A stretch of 64,000 nucleotides of DNA from CAMXAS01 sp964442435 (GTDB lineage: Bacteria; Bacteroidota; Bacteroidia; Bacteroidales; P3). Numbering within the stretch: position 1 is the stretch's first letter; every line of letters begins with the position of its first letter. Made by a program: the position numbers and the translations under genes. Location: contig CAYTZG010000002.1 in the NCBI GenBank assembly GCA_964442435.1, forward strand, positions 1 to 64,000, written 5' to 3'. The notes under the pieces are model-generated. The model had not been told where the DNA came from. It saw only the letters and a list, made by a program, of their open reading frames with translations, and did not search any database. This document shows, piece by piece, positions 9,476-18,081 of the stretch.

Positions 9476-9934
9476 GTGAAAAGTTTGAAGAGAATAGTAT
9501 TGATCGGCTGCGCCTTGATAGGCGTGGCCGGTCTTAGCTCCTGCAGCTACGAGGAAACGACCCGGTTTAGCTATACGGTGGAGGGGCTCACGATGATGGC
9601 CGTGCCGTCGGCGTCCGCTCCAGACGCGACCGAAGCCAAGGCGGAGACGATGTTTATGGATTTCATGAACCGGTTTCATCTGCTGGAGCCGATGACGTAC
9701 GTCAACGAGGCCGGGACGCACTCGGCGGCGCGGGAACTGAACGACGAGGAGGCCGCGATTGTGTTTTGGGACCGTTGGCGGCTGTACAATTTCGAACTGC
9801 CGGAATTGCGTGGCAGCTACAGGGAGGCCGGTTACGAGGCGGTCCGCGCGGAGTTCTGCTATGCCCTCACGCGCGATGACGGCGCGGTCCTGTTGTGGGA
9901 ACGAGCCTACTTCGACTGGCCCAACTTGAATTAG
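9476..9934 (+). CDS. Small putative lipoprotein
   Basis: This 152-residue protein begins with a GTG codon three bases after the gcvP stop. Its signal peptide ends in the lipobox GLSSC (Cys at about residue 22), so it is probably exported and lipidated. The rest is acidic and aromatic with no motif I recognise. The close spacing implies co-transcription with gcvP, but no functional link to glycine metabolism is visible. A -7-like box and a small RNA candidate follow its stop. Confidence 0.65.
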   Translation: MKSLKRIVLIGCALIGVAGLSSCSYEETTRFSYTVEGLTMMAVPSASAPDATEAKAETMFMDFMNRFHLLEPMTYVNEAGTHSAARELNDEEAAIVFWDRWRLYNFELPELRGSYREAGYEAVRAEFCYALTRDDGAVLLWERAYFDWPNLN

Positions 9935-9944
9935 GGCTGGGGAA

Positions 9945-9973
9945 TTTGGATTTCCAAATTTTTTGTATCTTTG
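9945..9973 (+). promoter_or_regulatory. Promoter of candidate small RNA
   Basis: A perfect -7 element TATCTTTG lies at 9966-9973. A TTTG at 9945-9948 is 17 nt upstream, shorter than the usual 19-21 nt. No plus-strand coding region follows for over 700 bp, which points to an RNA gene. Confidence 0.5.
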
Positions 9974-9978
9974 TGACA

Positions 9979-10053
9979 AGCATCGAGAGATGCAGTAAAA
10001 GAGTGTTGAGCCCCGGTAACCAGTCCGCGAGTCGAAGCCAACACTCTTTTTTT
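9979..10053 (+). ncRNA. Candidate structured small RNA with intrinsic terminator
   Basis: Directly after a -7 box lies a GCATC/GATGC hairpin with a GAGA tetraloop (9980-9993), then a 12-bp stem (9997-10008 with 10039-10050) closing a 30-nt GC-rich loop and followed by seven T. A promoter, a capped 5' hairpin and a terminator within about 75 nt, with no reading frame, look like a complete small RNA gene. I compared it by eye with the SRP and 6S RNA consensus and it fits neither. The terminator stem may also serve the convergent gene at 10052-10477. Confidence 0.45.
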
Positions 10054-10477
10054 ATTTCTTCGTATTCACTTCTACATTGTAATAAAAAGTCCCGTCGGCC
10101 ATAGCGCGTACCGCCAGCCGTACACATTCTTTTTTGTCATCAATATAAACATAGGCTTTGAAATTGTAGTACCCTATCAAATTCTTAGGGTCACATTCTT
10201 TCCTTTGTCCAAAATTGTTGTACTTGGCGTGTTCCATCAGAATGTCAAGAACTTCTATTATGGGAACCTTTTTCCGATAAAGCGCTTCTCCGTATATTGT
10301 TTTCCGTCCCGAAACAAACTGTATCGGAATGCCAATATGTCTGTTATACACGACTTTGCCCTGAAGATACTCGCTGAAGGTCTTTAGTAAGACTTTCCTC
10401 GCTTCGGCCGGTTTCAAGCGATTGTATCGCCCCGTCGATACGCGCGGTATCACCTTTTGCACATATTTCTTATCCAT
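10052..10477 (-). CDS. LPD3-like orphan protein (phage/polyvalent-protein associated)
   Basis: The 141-residue protein resembles, from memory, the LPD3 or barnase/EndoU-like domains found at the C-termini of large phage polyvalent proteins. It has an IPIQF strand, a Lys/Arg-rich helix region and a closing beta-hairpin pair (YNFKAYVYID and GTFYYNVEV). No catalytic residues can be assigned with confidence. It stands alone, convergent with the small RNA candidate. A TAAATTTG box at 10491-10498 lies just upstream but faces the plus strand. It may be a remnant of a mobile element. Confidence 0.6.
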   Translation of the reverse strand: MDKKYVQKVIPRVSTGRYNRLKPAEARKVLLKTFSEYLQGKVVYNRHIGIPIQFVSGRKTIYGEALYRKKVPIIEVLDILMEHAKYNNFGQRKECDPKNLIGYYNFKAYVYIDDKKECVRLAVRAMADGTFYYNVEVNTKK

Positions 10478-10540
10478 ATCCGTATCTGTATAAATTTGCT
10501 TACAATCCCTGCGGGTACTTGTTCGGCTTTCGTCTATTAT

Positions 10541-10711
10541 TATACGTTTGACTTCGACTTTTGACGAAAAAAAGTGGTGAAAACCGCCTTCTGCACCATT
10601 CTGTTCGATTTGTTGAAAACTTTTTTGAAAAAAGTTGGCAGAAAATTTGGCCGGAATATATATATAGTATATTAGCGGCCAAAAATCGGACGGACGATAG
10701 TCCGACCGATG
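10541..10711 (+). repeat. Intergenic leader element, copy A
   Basis: This stretch is nearly the same as 63737-63890. Shared parts in order are the phrase ACCGCCTTCT, GTTGAAAACTTTTT, an ATATATATAGTA run ending in ATTAGCGGC, and a hairpin (10686-10709) with arms TCGG-A-CGGAC and GTCCG-A-CCGA around GATA. Its first 35 bp also recur at 63258-63293 and, more weakly, at 62370-62405. It precedes the lipoprotein at 10757. Confidence 0.7.
10646..10675 (+). promoter_or_regulatory. Variant promoter inside leader element A
   Basis: TTTG at 10646-10649 and TATATTAG at 10668-10675 are 18 nt apart. TTAG replaces the usual TTTG of the -7 element. The same TATATTAGCGGC word occurs at 27112-27123, and a close form at 63849-63860, each time before a gene for an exported protein. 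Confidence 0.45.
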
Positions 10712-10756
10712 GTGAAAAAGCTTTTGAATCCTAAAATGTTAAAAACACAAACCAAT

Positions 10757-13396
10757 ATGAAAAAACTGATTTACATAGGCATGAAATTGCTTCTGTGCCT
10801 GTCGGCGGCCTTGTTTGCAGGTTGCGAGGAAAAACCGTTGGATGAAACGGGTGGTGGTTCCGGTGGCTCCGGGGGCGGAACTGCTGCCACGAGGGGGGCG
10901 GTTGAAGGTGTAGTGACTGTAAAGGAAACCGGTAAGCCAATCCTGTTGGCGGGTGTGGCGTTGTTGCCGACCGACAAGTTGACGTTGACGGATACCGCCG
11001 GTTCGTTCAAGTTCAGTGATATAGAGCCGGGTACCTATAAGCTTCAAGTCAAGCGCAGCGGTTATGCGACTTATACGGAAGAAGAGCTAAAGGTGGAGGC
11101 CGGCAAGACGGTGCGGTACAATGTCGCGTTGGAAACGGCACAGTCCGATTTGCAGATATTGGATACCAATGGTATGGCCATCAGTGAATTGAATGTTGGG
11201 CGCTCCAGTCATGGCATTTTTGTGCTCAAAAATGCTGGCGAAGCCATCGTGGAGTGGGAAATCCCCAAGTTGGCGGTGGATTGGATTTCGGGCTTCAGCA
11301 AACAATCCGGTAAGTTGGCGCCTGGTGCCTCCGATACGGTGAAAATGACCATTGACCGTTCCAAGTTGTCGGAGGGTGGCAACGAGGCGGTCATGTATAT
11401 AGGTTCGAGTGTAGGTGATAAGAAACTGTTGGTTCGAGCCGGTGTGGAACGTTCTTTTTGTTTGACCGATGAATCCGGCGATGAAATCCTCGAATTGGAT
11501 TTGAGCGATGTTGACCAGTGTCGTTTCAAGATTAAGAATACCGGTAGCGATGTGTTGGAATGGCAACTGGACGGGATAGAAGCGTCTTGGTTGACGTTGG
11601 TCGGCAAGTCGGACGGTAAGCTGGCCGTGGGGGACTCCGAGTCCCGTACGCTGAAGGTAAACCGCGCTCAATTGGAAGAAGGTACTTATGAAACGGCGTT
11701 GGTGTTCCGCACGAATGGGGGCGAGAAGTCGTTGCCTGTAAAGGTAAAGATTGAGATGGCATTCCGATTGGAGGATGAGAGAGGTGCGGAACTCAGTGAG
11801 TTGGAATTCGGGGCGGAATCAAGCCAAAAATTCAAGATAAAGAACACGGGAAACGGGGTCTTGGAATGGGAGGTTTCGTCCACAGAGGCAGATTGGCTGA
11901 CATTAGGCACCAAGAAGCGCGGCAGTCTGCAACCGGGGGCTACGGAAACCATCACGATGACGATAGACCGTACGAAATTATCGGCGGGCGACAACCGTAC
12001 CATGGTAAATGTAAGCACGAATGCGGGTGATAAAAAGTTGCAGGTCAATGCGCATGTGGTGTTGTCCTATCGATTGGAGAACGATGGTGGCATGGAAATC
12101 AGTGCATTGGATTTCGGGTCAACCTCAAGCCAAAGAATCAGAATCAAGAATACCGGCAACGGAATATTGGAATGGGCGGTGTCGTCTGCGGGTGCGGTCT
12201 GGCTGGTACTTGGCGATAAACGAAGCGGCAGTCTGCAGCCGGAGGCCACCGAAACCCTTGTTGTGAATGTGGACCGTATGCGTCTGTCGGCAGGCGATAA
12301 TCAGGCGGTGTTGAATATCAGTACGAATGCGGGCGATGAACAATTGGCGGTTCATGCCCGTTTGGATATGTCGTTTCAGTTGGTGAACGCGCAGGGCGAG
12401 GAAGTCAATATGTTGGATTTGGGTAGAGAACGTCAAGGGTTGTTCAAGATAAAGAATACGGGCGATGGTCTATTGGAATGGGAAATATCCCAAAATGATG
12501 CGGATTGGTTATCATTGGGCGGTGTGGCCCAAGGTTCGATATGGGCGAACGATGCCGTAACGATAGCGTTGACGATAGACAAGAGCAAGTTGGCGCAAGG
12601 AGATAACGAGACGACACTGTCCATTCATACCAATATCACTGGCGGCGACAAGCAATTGCGGATTAAGGCCTATCGGCTTCAGCCATCGGATGGCATACCG
12701 GAGATGGTATATGTGGAGGGCGGTACGTTCGAGATGGGGTCGAATGAGGCGATGGAGTATGGGCCGGTTCATAATGTGGCCTTATATGGGTTCTATATCG
12801 GGAAATACGAAATTACGCAGAAGCAGTGGGAGGCTGTGATGGGCACGACGCTGGAGGAACAACGGGCTGCGGATGGTTTAGGCGATGTGGTGGGAGCTGG
12901 TGAGAATTATCCGATGTATTATGTCAATTGGGAAGATGCGGTCGCGTTCTGTGAGAAGTTGAGTGAAGTGACTGGTATGACGTATCGTTTGCCGACGGAA
13001 TCGGAATGGGAATACGCGGCACGCGGTGGGCAGCATAAGGACGGCACGAAGTATGCGGGTAGCGATGACTTAGGTACGGTGGCGTGGTATAAAGATAATA
13101 GTGCTGGAAGCACGCATCCGGTAGGGCAGAAAGTACCGAATGGCTTGGGCTTGTATGATATGAGCGGTAATGTATGTGAGTGGTGTTCGGACTGGTTCGA
13201 TAATGCTGAGACGTTGTATGGCAGTGAACCGGTTGTTAATCCGCAGGGACCTGCCAGTGGCACGTTGCGTAATAATCGCGGAGGATGTTGGAATCAAGAG
13301 GTGAGGAGTTGTACTCACCATGTGTCGTATCGGTGGTGTGGTTATCCGACATATCGACGTAACTATATGGGTTTCCGTGTGGTACGGGAACTGTAG
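10757..13396 (+). CDS. Lipoprotein with five BACON-like domains and a C-terminal FGE/C-lectin-like domain
   Basis: The start at 10757 gives a proper lipoprotein signal with lipobox LFAGC, followed by a Gly/Ser linker. Next come a carboxypeptidase-regulatory-like beta domain (about residues 45-120) and five tandem Ig-like BACON-type repeats of about 102 residues starting near 131, 234, 335, 437 and 539. The C-terminal domain (647-879) is of the FGE-sulfatase/SUMF1 fold, from VYVEGGTFEMGS to MGFRVV. The paired catalytic cysteines of true formylglycine enzymes are not evident, so it is more likely a binding domain. Such a C-terminal fold is also the usual variable domain of diversity-generating retroelement targets. 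It is probably displayed on the cell surface. Confidence 0.85.
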   Translation: MKKLIYIGMKLLLCLSAALFAGCEEKPLDETGGGSGGSGGGTAATRGAVEGVVTVKETGKPILLAGVALLPTDKLTLTDTAGSFKFSDIEPGTYKLQVKRSGYATYTEEELKVEAGKTVRYNVALETAQSDLQILDTNGMAISELNVGRSSHGIFVLKNAGEAIVEWEIPKLAVDWISGFSKQSGKLAPGASDTVKMTIDRSKLSEGGNEAVMYIGSSVGDKKLLVRAGVERSFCLTDESGDEILELDLSDVDQCRFKIKNTGSDVLEWQLDGIEASWLTLVGKSDGKLAVGDSESRTLKVNRAQLEEGTYETALVFRTNGGEKSLPVKVKIEMAFRLEDERGAELSELEFGAESSQKFKIKNTGNGVLEWEVSSTEADWLTLGTKKRGSLQPGATETITMTIDRTKLSAGDNRTMVNVSTNAGDKKLQVNAHVVLSYRLENDGGMEISALDFGSTSSQRIRIKNTGNGILEWAVSSAGAVWLVLGDKRSGSLQPEATETLVVNVDRMRLSAGDNQAVLNISTNAGDEQLAVHARLDMSFQLVNAQGEEVNMLDLGRERQGLFKIKNTGDGLLEWEISQNDADWLSLGGVAQGSIWANDAVTIALTIDKSKLAQGDNETTLSIHTNITGGDKQLRIKAYRLQPSDGIPEMVYVEGGTFEMGSNEAMEYGPVHNVALYGFYIGKYEITQKQWEAVMGTTLEEQRAADGLGDVVGAGENYPMYYVNWEDAVAFCEKLSEVTGMTYRLPTESEWEYAARGGQHKDGTKYAGSDDLGTVAWYKDNSAGSTHPVGQKVPNGLGLYDMSGNVCEWCSDWFDNAETLYGSEPVVNPQGPASGTLRNNRGGCWNQEVRSCTHHVSYRWCGYPTYRRNYMGFRVVREL

Positions 13397-13498
13397 TGCC
13401 ATTGAGGACTATTAGATTCCGTTGTAGTAGTTTATATCGGAGTAGTCCTATTGAATATTTGTTGAATTTTGGTTCTCACTCAAAAATTATAAAGACAG

Positions 13499-15730
13499 AT
13501 GAAAGAAGATAAATTAATCCGACTGAAAGATCAAATTATTGATTTTATTATAAATGGCGCATCTATTAGGGTACGAAAAGATGCGCCATTGGTAAGAGCA
13601 ATTGACTTAAAACATGTACAATCGGAGTTGTATATGGAGGGCCCTAGTGGCTTGGTCAAATATGTCAGCGAATATTTGAATGATAGGGAAATCGCTGAAA
13701 TGCAGTTCTATAATAGCTTGAACAGGTTCGCCACATTGAAAGATTCTCTCAATCCTCATCGAGATGATGAGTATTCTAAATATTTTGTATCTTTTATTGA
13801 TGGTAATCCAACGTCACAATGGAGACAATTAGAAGATTTGATGCAAAAAGATAGTGATGGACAATTATTACTAAAAACAATGGCAAAAGGTCCAACAGGT
13901 ATTTTCCATATAGGTGAAAAGGGATCAGGAAAAACCTTGACTCAGAATGTATGGTTGTATAAAAACAATAAGACACTGGAGGAAAATAAAATATTTTGGG
14001 TTCGATTGGATGCATCAAAATTAGAAAGACTTTGGCAGGATTGTCACGTCCAACAAAGACGAATATCTACGGAGGATTATTTATTGGGGCAGATGTTGTA
14101 TGTTTTTTGTAAACATTTTCAAAAGGGACATATAAATAATTATAGTCCTTTATTTGGCGAAATCGCAGACAAATTGAAGGCAGATCCGATTAATGACATA
14201 TCGAAACCATTTGCGGATTCTAAGGCTAAAACGAGGGAAGAATCTGAAGAAGAACAATTAAGTTTTAGTGCTGCCAGGAGGAGGATATATAGTATCATAG
14301 ATTATATGGTATATATTGAAAAAGCAATTGCGGTTTATGAAAATACTTACTTGGGGCCAAACTCAAGGAGGAATGATTGGGAAAAAATAGATCCAGATAA
14401 AAGTTTCTTCATTCAAAGAGTGTTACGCGAAGCACAATTGTCTGAAAATCATGGGCTATATCGTGTATGGCGTGCAATAGCAAGGCGTCTTCGCTCATTT
14501 TTATTAGATAATGGGTATTATATCCTATATATTATTGATGGCGTTGATAGTTTGGATTTCTTTGTAAGAGAACGAAATGAAATTATTGAAGATATGCTCG
14601 GGCAACTTCTATCTTTCCCATTTGGGATTAGTAATTCCGATGCGGAGCTTGTCATGATGTCATTGCGCGATACAACATATGAGACCTTAAAGGAAATTTA
14701 TTATAGCAGGGGGTATTGTGGAGATCCAAGATATCGTGATATAAGTGGTTTTCATCGTATTAGGCAACAGTCATGTAATTTATTCCCTCACATATTGAAA
14801 AAAAGAATAGAATACATGTATGGAAAATATGGTATTGATGATTCGCAATGTTTTATGGCAAAAGCGTTGAAGTGCATTCAGCAAAATAATTTGATACAAA
14901 ACGAGGATGTATGGCATTCGAATTTTAGGTGCTTCTTGAACAACCATTTGTCATTGGCAAAATTAATTACATATAAATATTATTTTGCAGGAAAGCCACA
15001 GAAATTTGATATTAAGGAACAGATATCAATATATGAAGAGGATAATTTTTTGTTGAATGGAGAGGTCGTCCCTTGTATAAATACCTCAAGAAGCAATCTT
15101 GGTGGACATTGCTTCAATATTTTCAATGATACTACGGGCGCCAATGCTTCATATGGCTTGTGTACAAGGATATTGTTGCTTATAAAGAATAATCCAATGA
15201 TGGCTTATTCTCGATTAGAAGACATTGTTGGTGTTTATGGTTATGTGCCTTCCGAGCTCCACCCTATTGTTGAGCGCCTGATAAGTGCGGGAATGCTATC
15301 TCCGACATATGTGCCCCATAATGATACGTTATTTGATATAACTGAAAAGGGGGAGTATATATTGGAGCTGTTTTATAATAGAATCTCATTTTTGTATCAT
15401 GCAGCCTTATCAACTTATCTTCCAGAAAGATTGATTGAGAAGTATGTGATTGCCCCTAACAATTATCAAGCAATTAAAACGGAAGAACGCTTTTTCCCAG
15501 CGGCTTCGATTATTACGGGGGCGATATTTTTACAATATCTTATATGTGTGAATAAGAAGGAAGTAAAGAATACGAATCGTATATTAAGGCAAAAAGGTGT
15601 ACTTAATCCTTTGTATATAAATACATTGCCGGTCGATGAACAAAAACTTGGAGAATCAATTTTGGATATGTTAAAAATTGCCGAGAAAAACCCAAGAAAC
15701 ATTGAAATTATTGAGAAATTTTTCAATTAA
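13499..15730 (+). CDS. P-loop ATPase with winged-helix-like C-terminal part, putative defence protein
   Basis: The 743-residue protein is far more AT-rich than its neighbours. It has a helical N-terminal part (1-130), a Walker A GEKGSGKT (139-146) and a Walker B strand ending at Asp347 (YILYIIDGVD), which suggest a STAND/AAA-like ATPase. A region near residues 560-620 (LSPTYVPHND, then LFDITEKGEYILELF) resembles a winged helix. I cannot name a family. A small membrane coiled-coil protein begins nine bases downstream, and this ATPase plus membrane partner layout recalls abortive-infection modules. The function is inferred only from architecture and context. Confidence 0.8.
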   Translation: MKEDKLIRLKDQIIDFIINGASIRVRKDAPLVRAIDLKHVQSELYMEGPSGLVKYVSEYLNDREIAEMQFYNSLNRFATLKDSLNPHRDDEYSKYFVSFIDGNPTSQWRQLEDLMQKDSDGQLLLKTMAKGPTGIFHIGEKGSGKTLTQNVWLYKNNKTLEENKIFWVRLDASKLERLWQDCHVQQRRISTEDYLLGQMLYVFCKHFQKGHINNYSPLFGEIADKLKADPINDISKPFADSKAKTREESEEEQLSFSAARRRIYSIIDYMVYIEKAIAVYENTYLGPNSRRNDWEKIDPDKSFFIQRVLREAQLSENHGLYRVWRAIARRLRSFLLDNGYYILYIIDGVDSLDFFVRERNEIIEDMLGQLLSFPFGISNSDAELVMMSLRDTTYETLKEIYYSRGYCGDPRYRDISGFHRIRQQSCNLFPHILKKRIEYMYGKYGIDDSQCFMAKALKCIQQNNLIQNEDVWHSNFRCFLNNHLSLAKLITYKYYFAGKPQKFDIKEQISIYEEDNFLLNGEVVPCINTSRSNLGGHCFNIFNDTTGANASYGLCTRILLLIKNNPMMAYSRLEDIVGVYGYVPSELHPIVERLISAGMLSPTYVPHNDTLFDITEKGEYILELFYNRISFLYHAALSTYLPERLIEKYVIAPNNYQAIKTEERFFPAASIITGAIFLQYLICVNKKEVKNTNRILRQKGVLNPLYINTLPVDEQKLGESILDMLKIAEKNPRNIEIIEKFFN

Positions 15731-15739
15731 ATATTTTTC

Positions 15740-16408
15740 ATGAAACGAGATTATGTTTTTGTTGGAGTGCTGGCATGTTTAATGTTGATTGCGACTATAG
15801 TAGGTTTGTTGTGTGTGAATATGCCAGCGATATTTGATGGCATGGTTCTATCGAATAATAGCGCAGCGAATATAGGGAGTGCGATAGGCGGAATATCGAC
15901 ACTTATTGTTGGCGTTGCAAATGTAGGAATGCTATATTTGACATTTAGGTCTCAAATGAGAACTTTGCAATTACAAGAAAAAAAGATGGCTAAACGTTCT
16001 GAAGCGCAAAGGAGAAAGGAGGAACTTCAAAACAAATATCTTAAAATGGAGAAAGAAAAGAATGAGATGCTTATAAAAAAAGTATATGAAAGGAATGAAG
16101 AACTTTTTATGAATAACAGGTTGAACAATATCAAATTTACATGGATAAAATTATTTTCAATAGAGACAAATGCTTCTAAAGGAATTGATATGAATGTGCT
16201 TGTATTCAATATGAAATCATTTTTATTGACATTGGAGGTCGTGGATAATAGGTTTCATTTGGTAGATATGCGTAGCATTTTCGATACTTATATACGTTAT
16301 TTTTATAGTACTTATTGTAATAAGAATCATAAATTTATGGAGGAATATAAAGCTATCGAAGCGTTGTTTCGTGATAAAGAAGAGAAATTTAACAAGAAAA
16401 GAGGTTAG
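15740..16408 (+). CDS. Two-helix membrane protein with coiled coil, AbiC-like
   Basis: The 222-residue protein has two transmembrane helices (about residues 5-27 and 50-70), then a long, strongly charged coiled coil (75-125) and a helical C-terminal domain. This layout resembles, from memory, the putative phage abortive infection (putAbiC) proteins, which also start with two helices and a Lys/Glu-rich coil. It lies nine bases after the ATPase gene and shares its AT-rich composition, so the two were likely acquired together and act together, with this protein as a membrane effector or anchor. Confidence 0.7.
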   Translation: MKRDYVFVGVLACLMLIATIVGLLCVNMPAIFDGMVLSNNSAANIGSAIGGISTLIVGVANVGMLYLTFRSQMRTLQLQEKKMAKRSEAQRRKEELQNKYLKMEKEKNEMLIKKVYERNEELFMNNRLNNIKFTWIKLFSIETNASKGIDMNVLVFNMKSFLLTLEVVDNRFHLVDMRSIFDTYIRYFYSTYCNKNHKFMEEYKAIEALFRDKEEKFNKKRG

Positions 16409-16466
16409 CAAGGAGTGCCGGTATTTAGAGTATGCTCTGTCTTTCCTATAATCCAAATATTATCAC

Positions 16467-16474
16467 TAAATTTG
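16467..16474 (+). promoter_or_regulatory. -7 element placed for a leaderless transcript
   Basis: TAAATTTG at 16467-16474 ends only four bases before the ATG at 16479. Since this element sits around -7, the predicted transcription start is at or next to the start codon. TTTC at 16442-16445 is an imperfect -33. Confidence 0.5.
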
Positions 16475-16478
16475 CATC

Positions 16479-17621
16479 ATGAAACGACTCTGTTGCATCC
16501 TACTTTTATTACCGGCGGTTATTTCAAGCTGTACGGCATTCAAAGCAATTCAATGTGGTATGCCGTCAACCGACACTTATCGTCATTTTCCGGTCGATAC
16601 CGTTGTTGCTTCAGGGACGATGAAGGCGGTATTGATTTCTTCGGTTGAACATGACCGATATTTTGAAGATTCAAAATTTTCCGGCGGACGTTTCGGCGAC
16701 GAGAGCGCAACCATCGGCGATTATTTTGCGCGTGTGCGGGGCAGCGGGGCCTTGCTGATTGTCCGCAACGATACGATTCTTTTGGAACGGTATTACGGTG
16801 ATTTCTCACGGTTTTCGCCCTCCTGCATTTTCTCGATAACAAAGGCGATAACCGCTTTGTTGTGCGGCATAGCGGTCGATGAGGGGTATATGTCGATAAC
16901 GAACCCCATAACCGAATATATCCCGGAACTTAATGAGGCCGATCCGCTATTTAAGCAACTTACCATCGAGCACCTTTTAGATATGCGCACGGGGCTTGAT
17001 TTTAAGGAAAGCTACGGATGGAATCCCTTTTCTAAAATGGCGAAATTATATTACGGCAAAGATGTCGTCAGCCAATTCAAGACATTGCATTTCAAGGCGC
17101 AACCCGGAACGGCACATTATTATAATTCAATGGCTACGGCGTTGTTGGGCGTCGCGATTGAAAGAGCCGTCGGAATACCGTTTGCACAATACTTGCGGGA
17201 TAAGGTCTGGATGCCGCTTGATATGGAATCCGATGCCTATATATCCCTTGATGACAGCGGACACCGGCAGGCAAAGGCTTATGGCGGTTTGGCGTCTAAC
17301 GTGCGGGATTTAGCCAAAATAGGACGGCTATATATCAATGGCGGCGTTTACGACGGCAAAAGGATTGTGAGCGAAGCATGGATAGACCGTTCCACCCATT
17401 CTTCGCTGGAGAACGAAGCTTATTCTTTTGGTTGGAACAATATCATTACCCGTGTGGATGGCAAAGATACGGTCACGCCGCGCTTCTTCGCCCTCGGCTT
17501 ATATGGTCAGGTGCTATTCTGCGACCCGACGCAAAATTTGATTTTTGTAACTTTGGGTGAAAAGAAAGGCGCGGAGTACCACTTGCTCTTTGATGATTTT
17601 TGCAATCTGATATCTAGATAA
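16479..17621 (+). CDS. Serine hydrolase of the beta-lactamase/class C family, lipoprotein
   Basis: The 380-residue protein has a lipoprotein signal with lipobox VISSC. The beta-lactamase fold motifs are SITK (nucleophile Ser119, base Lys122), YYNS as the Tyr-x-Asn element, and a late Gly-rich strand. Members of this broad family include DD-peptidases, esterases and amide hydrolases, so the substrate is unknown. It is probably anchored in the envelope. Downstream lie 207 bp without a gene. A second member of the family (20749-21885) is in the same window, but the two are only distantly alike. Confidence 0.88.
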   Translation: MKRLCCILLLLPAVISSCTAFKAIQCGMPSTDTYRHFPVDTVVASGTMKAVLISSVEHDRYFEDSKFSGGRFGDESATIGDYFARVRGSGALLIVRNDTILLERYYGDFSRFSPSCIFSITKAITALLCGIAVDEGYMSITNPITEYIPELNEADPLFKQLTIEHLLDMRTGLDFKESYGWNPFSKMAKLYYGKDVVSQFKTLHFKAQPGTAHYYNSMATALLGVAIERAVGIPFAQYLRDKVWMPLDMESDAYISLDDSGHRQAKAYGGLASNVRDLAKIGRLYINGGVYDGKRIVSEAWIDRSTHSSLENEAYSFGWNNIITRVDGKDTVTPRFFALGLYGQVLFCDPTQNLIFVTLGEKKGAEYHLLFDDFCNLISR

Positions 17622-17776
17622 GCGTCTTTTAGTGTGTCTTTAGAGGCGATGTTATCGCTGTGCGGTACTTTGCTTTTGCGCGTGGGGCGTGCCATCTATC
17701 TTTGTCGCTGTTTTGAGATGCCATTCTCGGGCTTCAGGAAACTATCATACGTTCAAGTCTGAAAAAAGTCACTTAA

Positions 17777-17812
17777 CTTGTATTTGTCATACAAGTGTTA
17801 TATTTTTGTATG
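17777..17812 (+). promoter_or_regulatory. Promoter and operator of the toxin-antitoxin operon
   Basis: TATTTTTG (17801-17808) is the -7 element and CTTG (17777-17780) stands 20 nt upstream as -33. Overlapping them are three alternating half-sites: CTTGTAT (17777), ATACAAG (17789) and TTGTATG (17806). This fits cooperative binding by a ribbon-helix-helix antitoxin that represses its own operon. Confidence 0.65.
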
Positions 17813-17828
17813 ATAAAGTATAAGCCTT

Positions 17829-18077
17829 ATGGAGGTAATGACTGAGAGAAAACAAACGGCATTCCGTTTGCGGGCGGATTTGTTGGCGCGGTTGAAGATA
17901 GAGGCGCACAAAGAAAACCGTAGCCTTAATAATTATGTCGAGAATATATTGATGGAAACCATCAATCATTTGCCGAATGCCGAGACCATGGCCGCTATGC
18001 GGGAAGCTGAGCAGGGCAAGCGGTTAAAGAAAGTCGATATGGCCAGCTTGGAACGTTTTTTGAAATCGTTGGAATAG
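17829..18077 (+). CDS. Antitoxin, ribbon-helix-helix (Arc/MetJ-like)
   Basis: This 82-residue protein has an N-terminal beta strand and two helices typical of ribbon-helix-helix DNA-binding proteins (TAFRLRADLLARLKIEAHKE, then SLNNYVENIL). The C-terminal tail is charged and probably wraps the toxin. It precedes the toxin gene by four bases, and its promoter holds three half-site repeats that it would bind. The start may be the ATG at 17829 or the one at 17838. Confidence 0.85.
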   Translation: MEVMTERKQTAFRLRADLLARLKIEAHKENRSLNNYVENILMETINHLPNAETMAAMREAEQGKRLKKVDMASLERFLKSLE

Positions 18078-18081
18078 CAGT

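Noticed and set aside
9979..10053. Small SRP RNA
   Set aside because: The loop has CCAGTCC but lacks the AGCAG and GGAA tetraloop set of SRP helix 8.
11200..12660. Tandem repeats as a possible mobile or phase-variable element
   Set aside because: They encode the BACON-like domains; similarity is at the protein-domain level and not in exact DNA.
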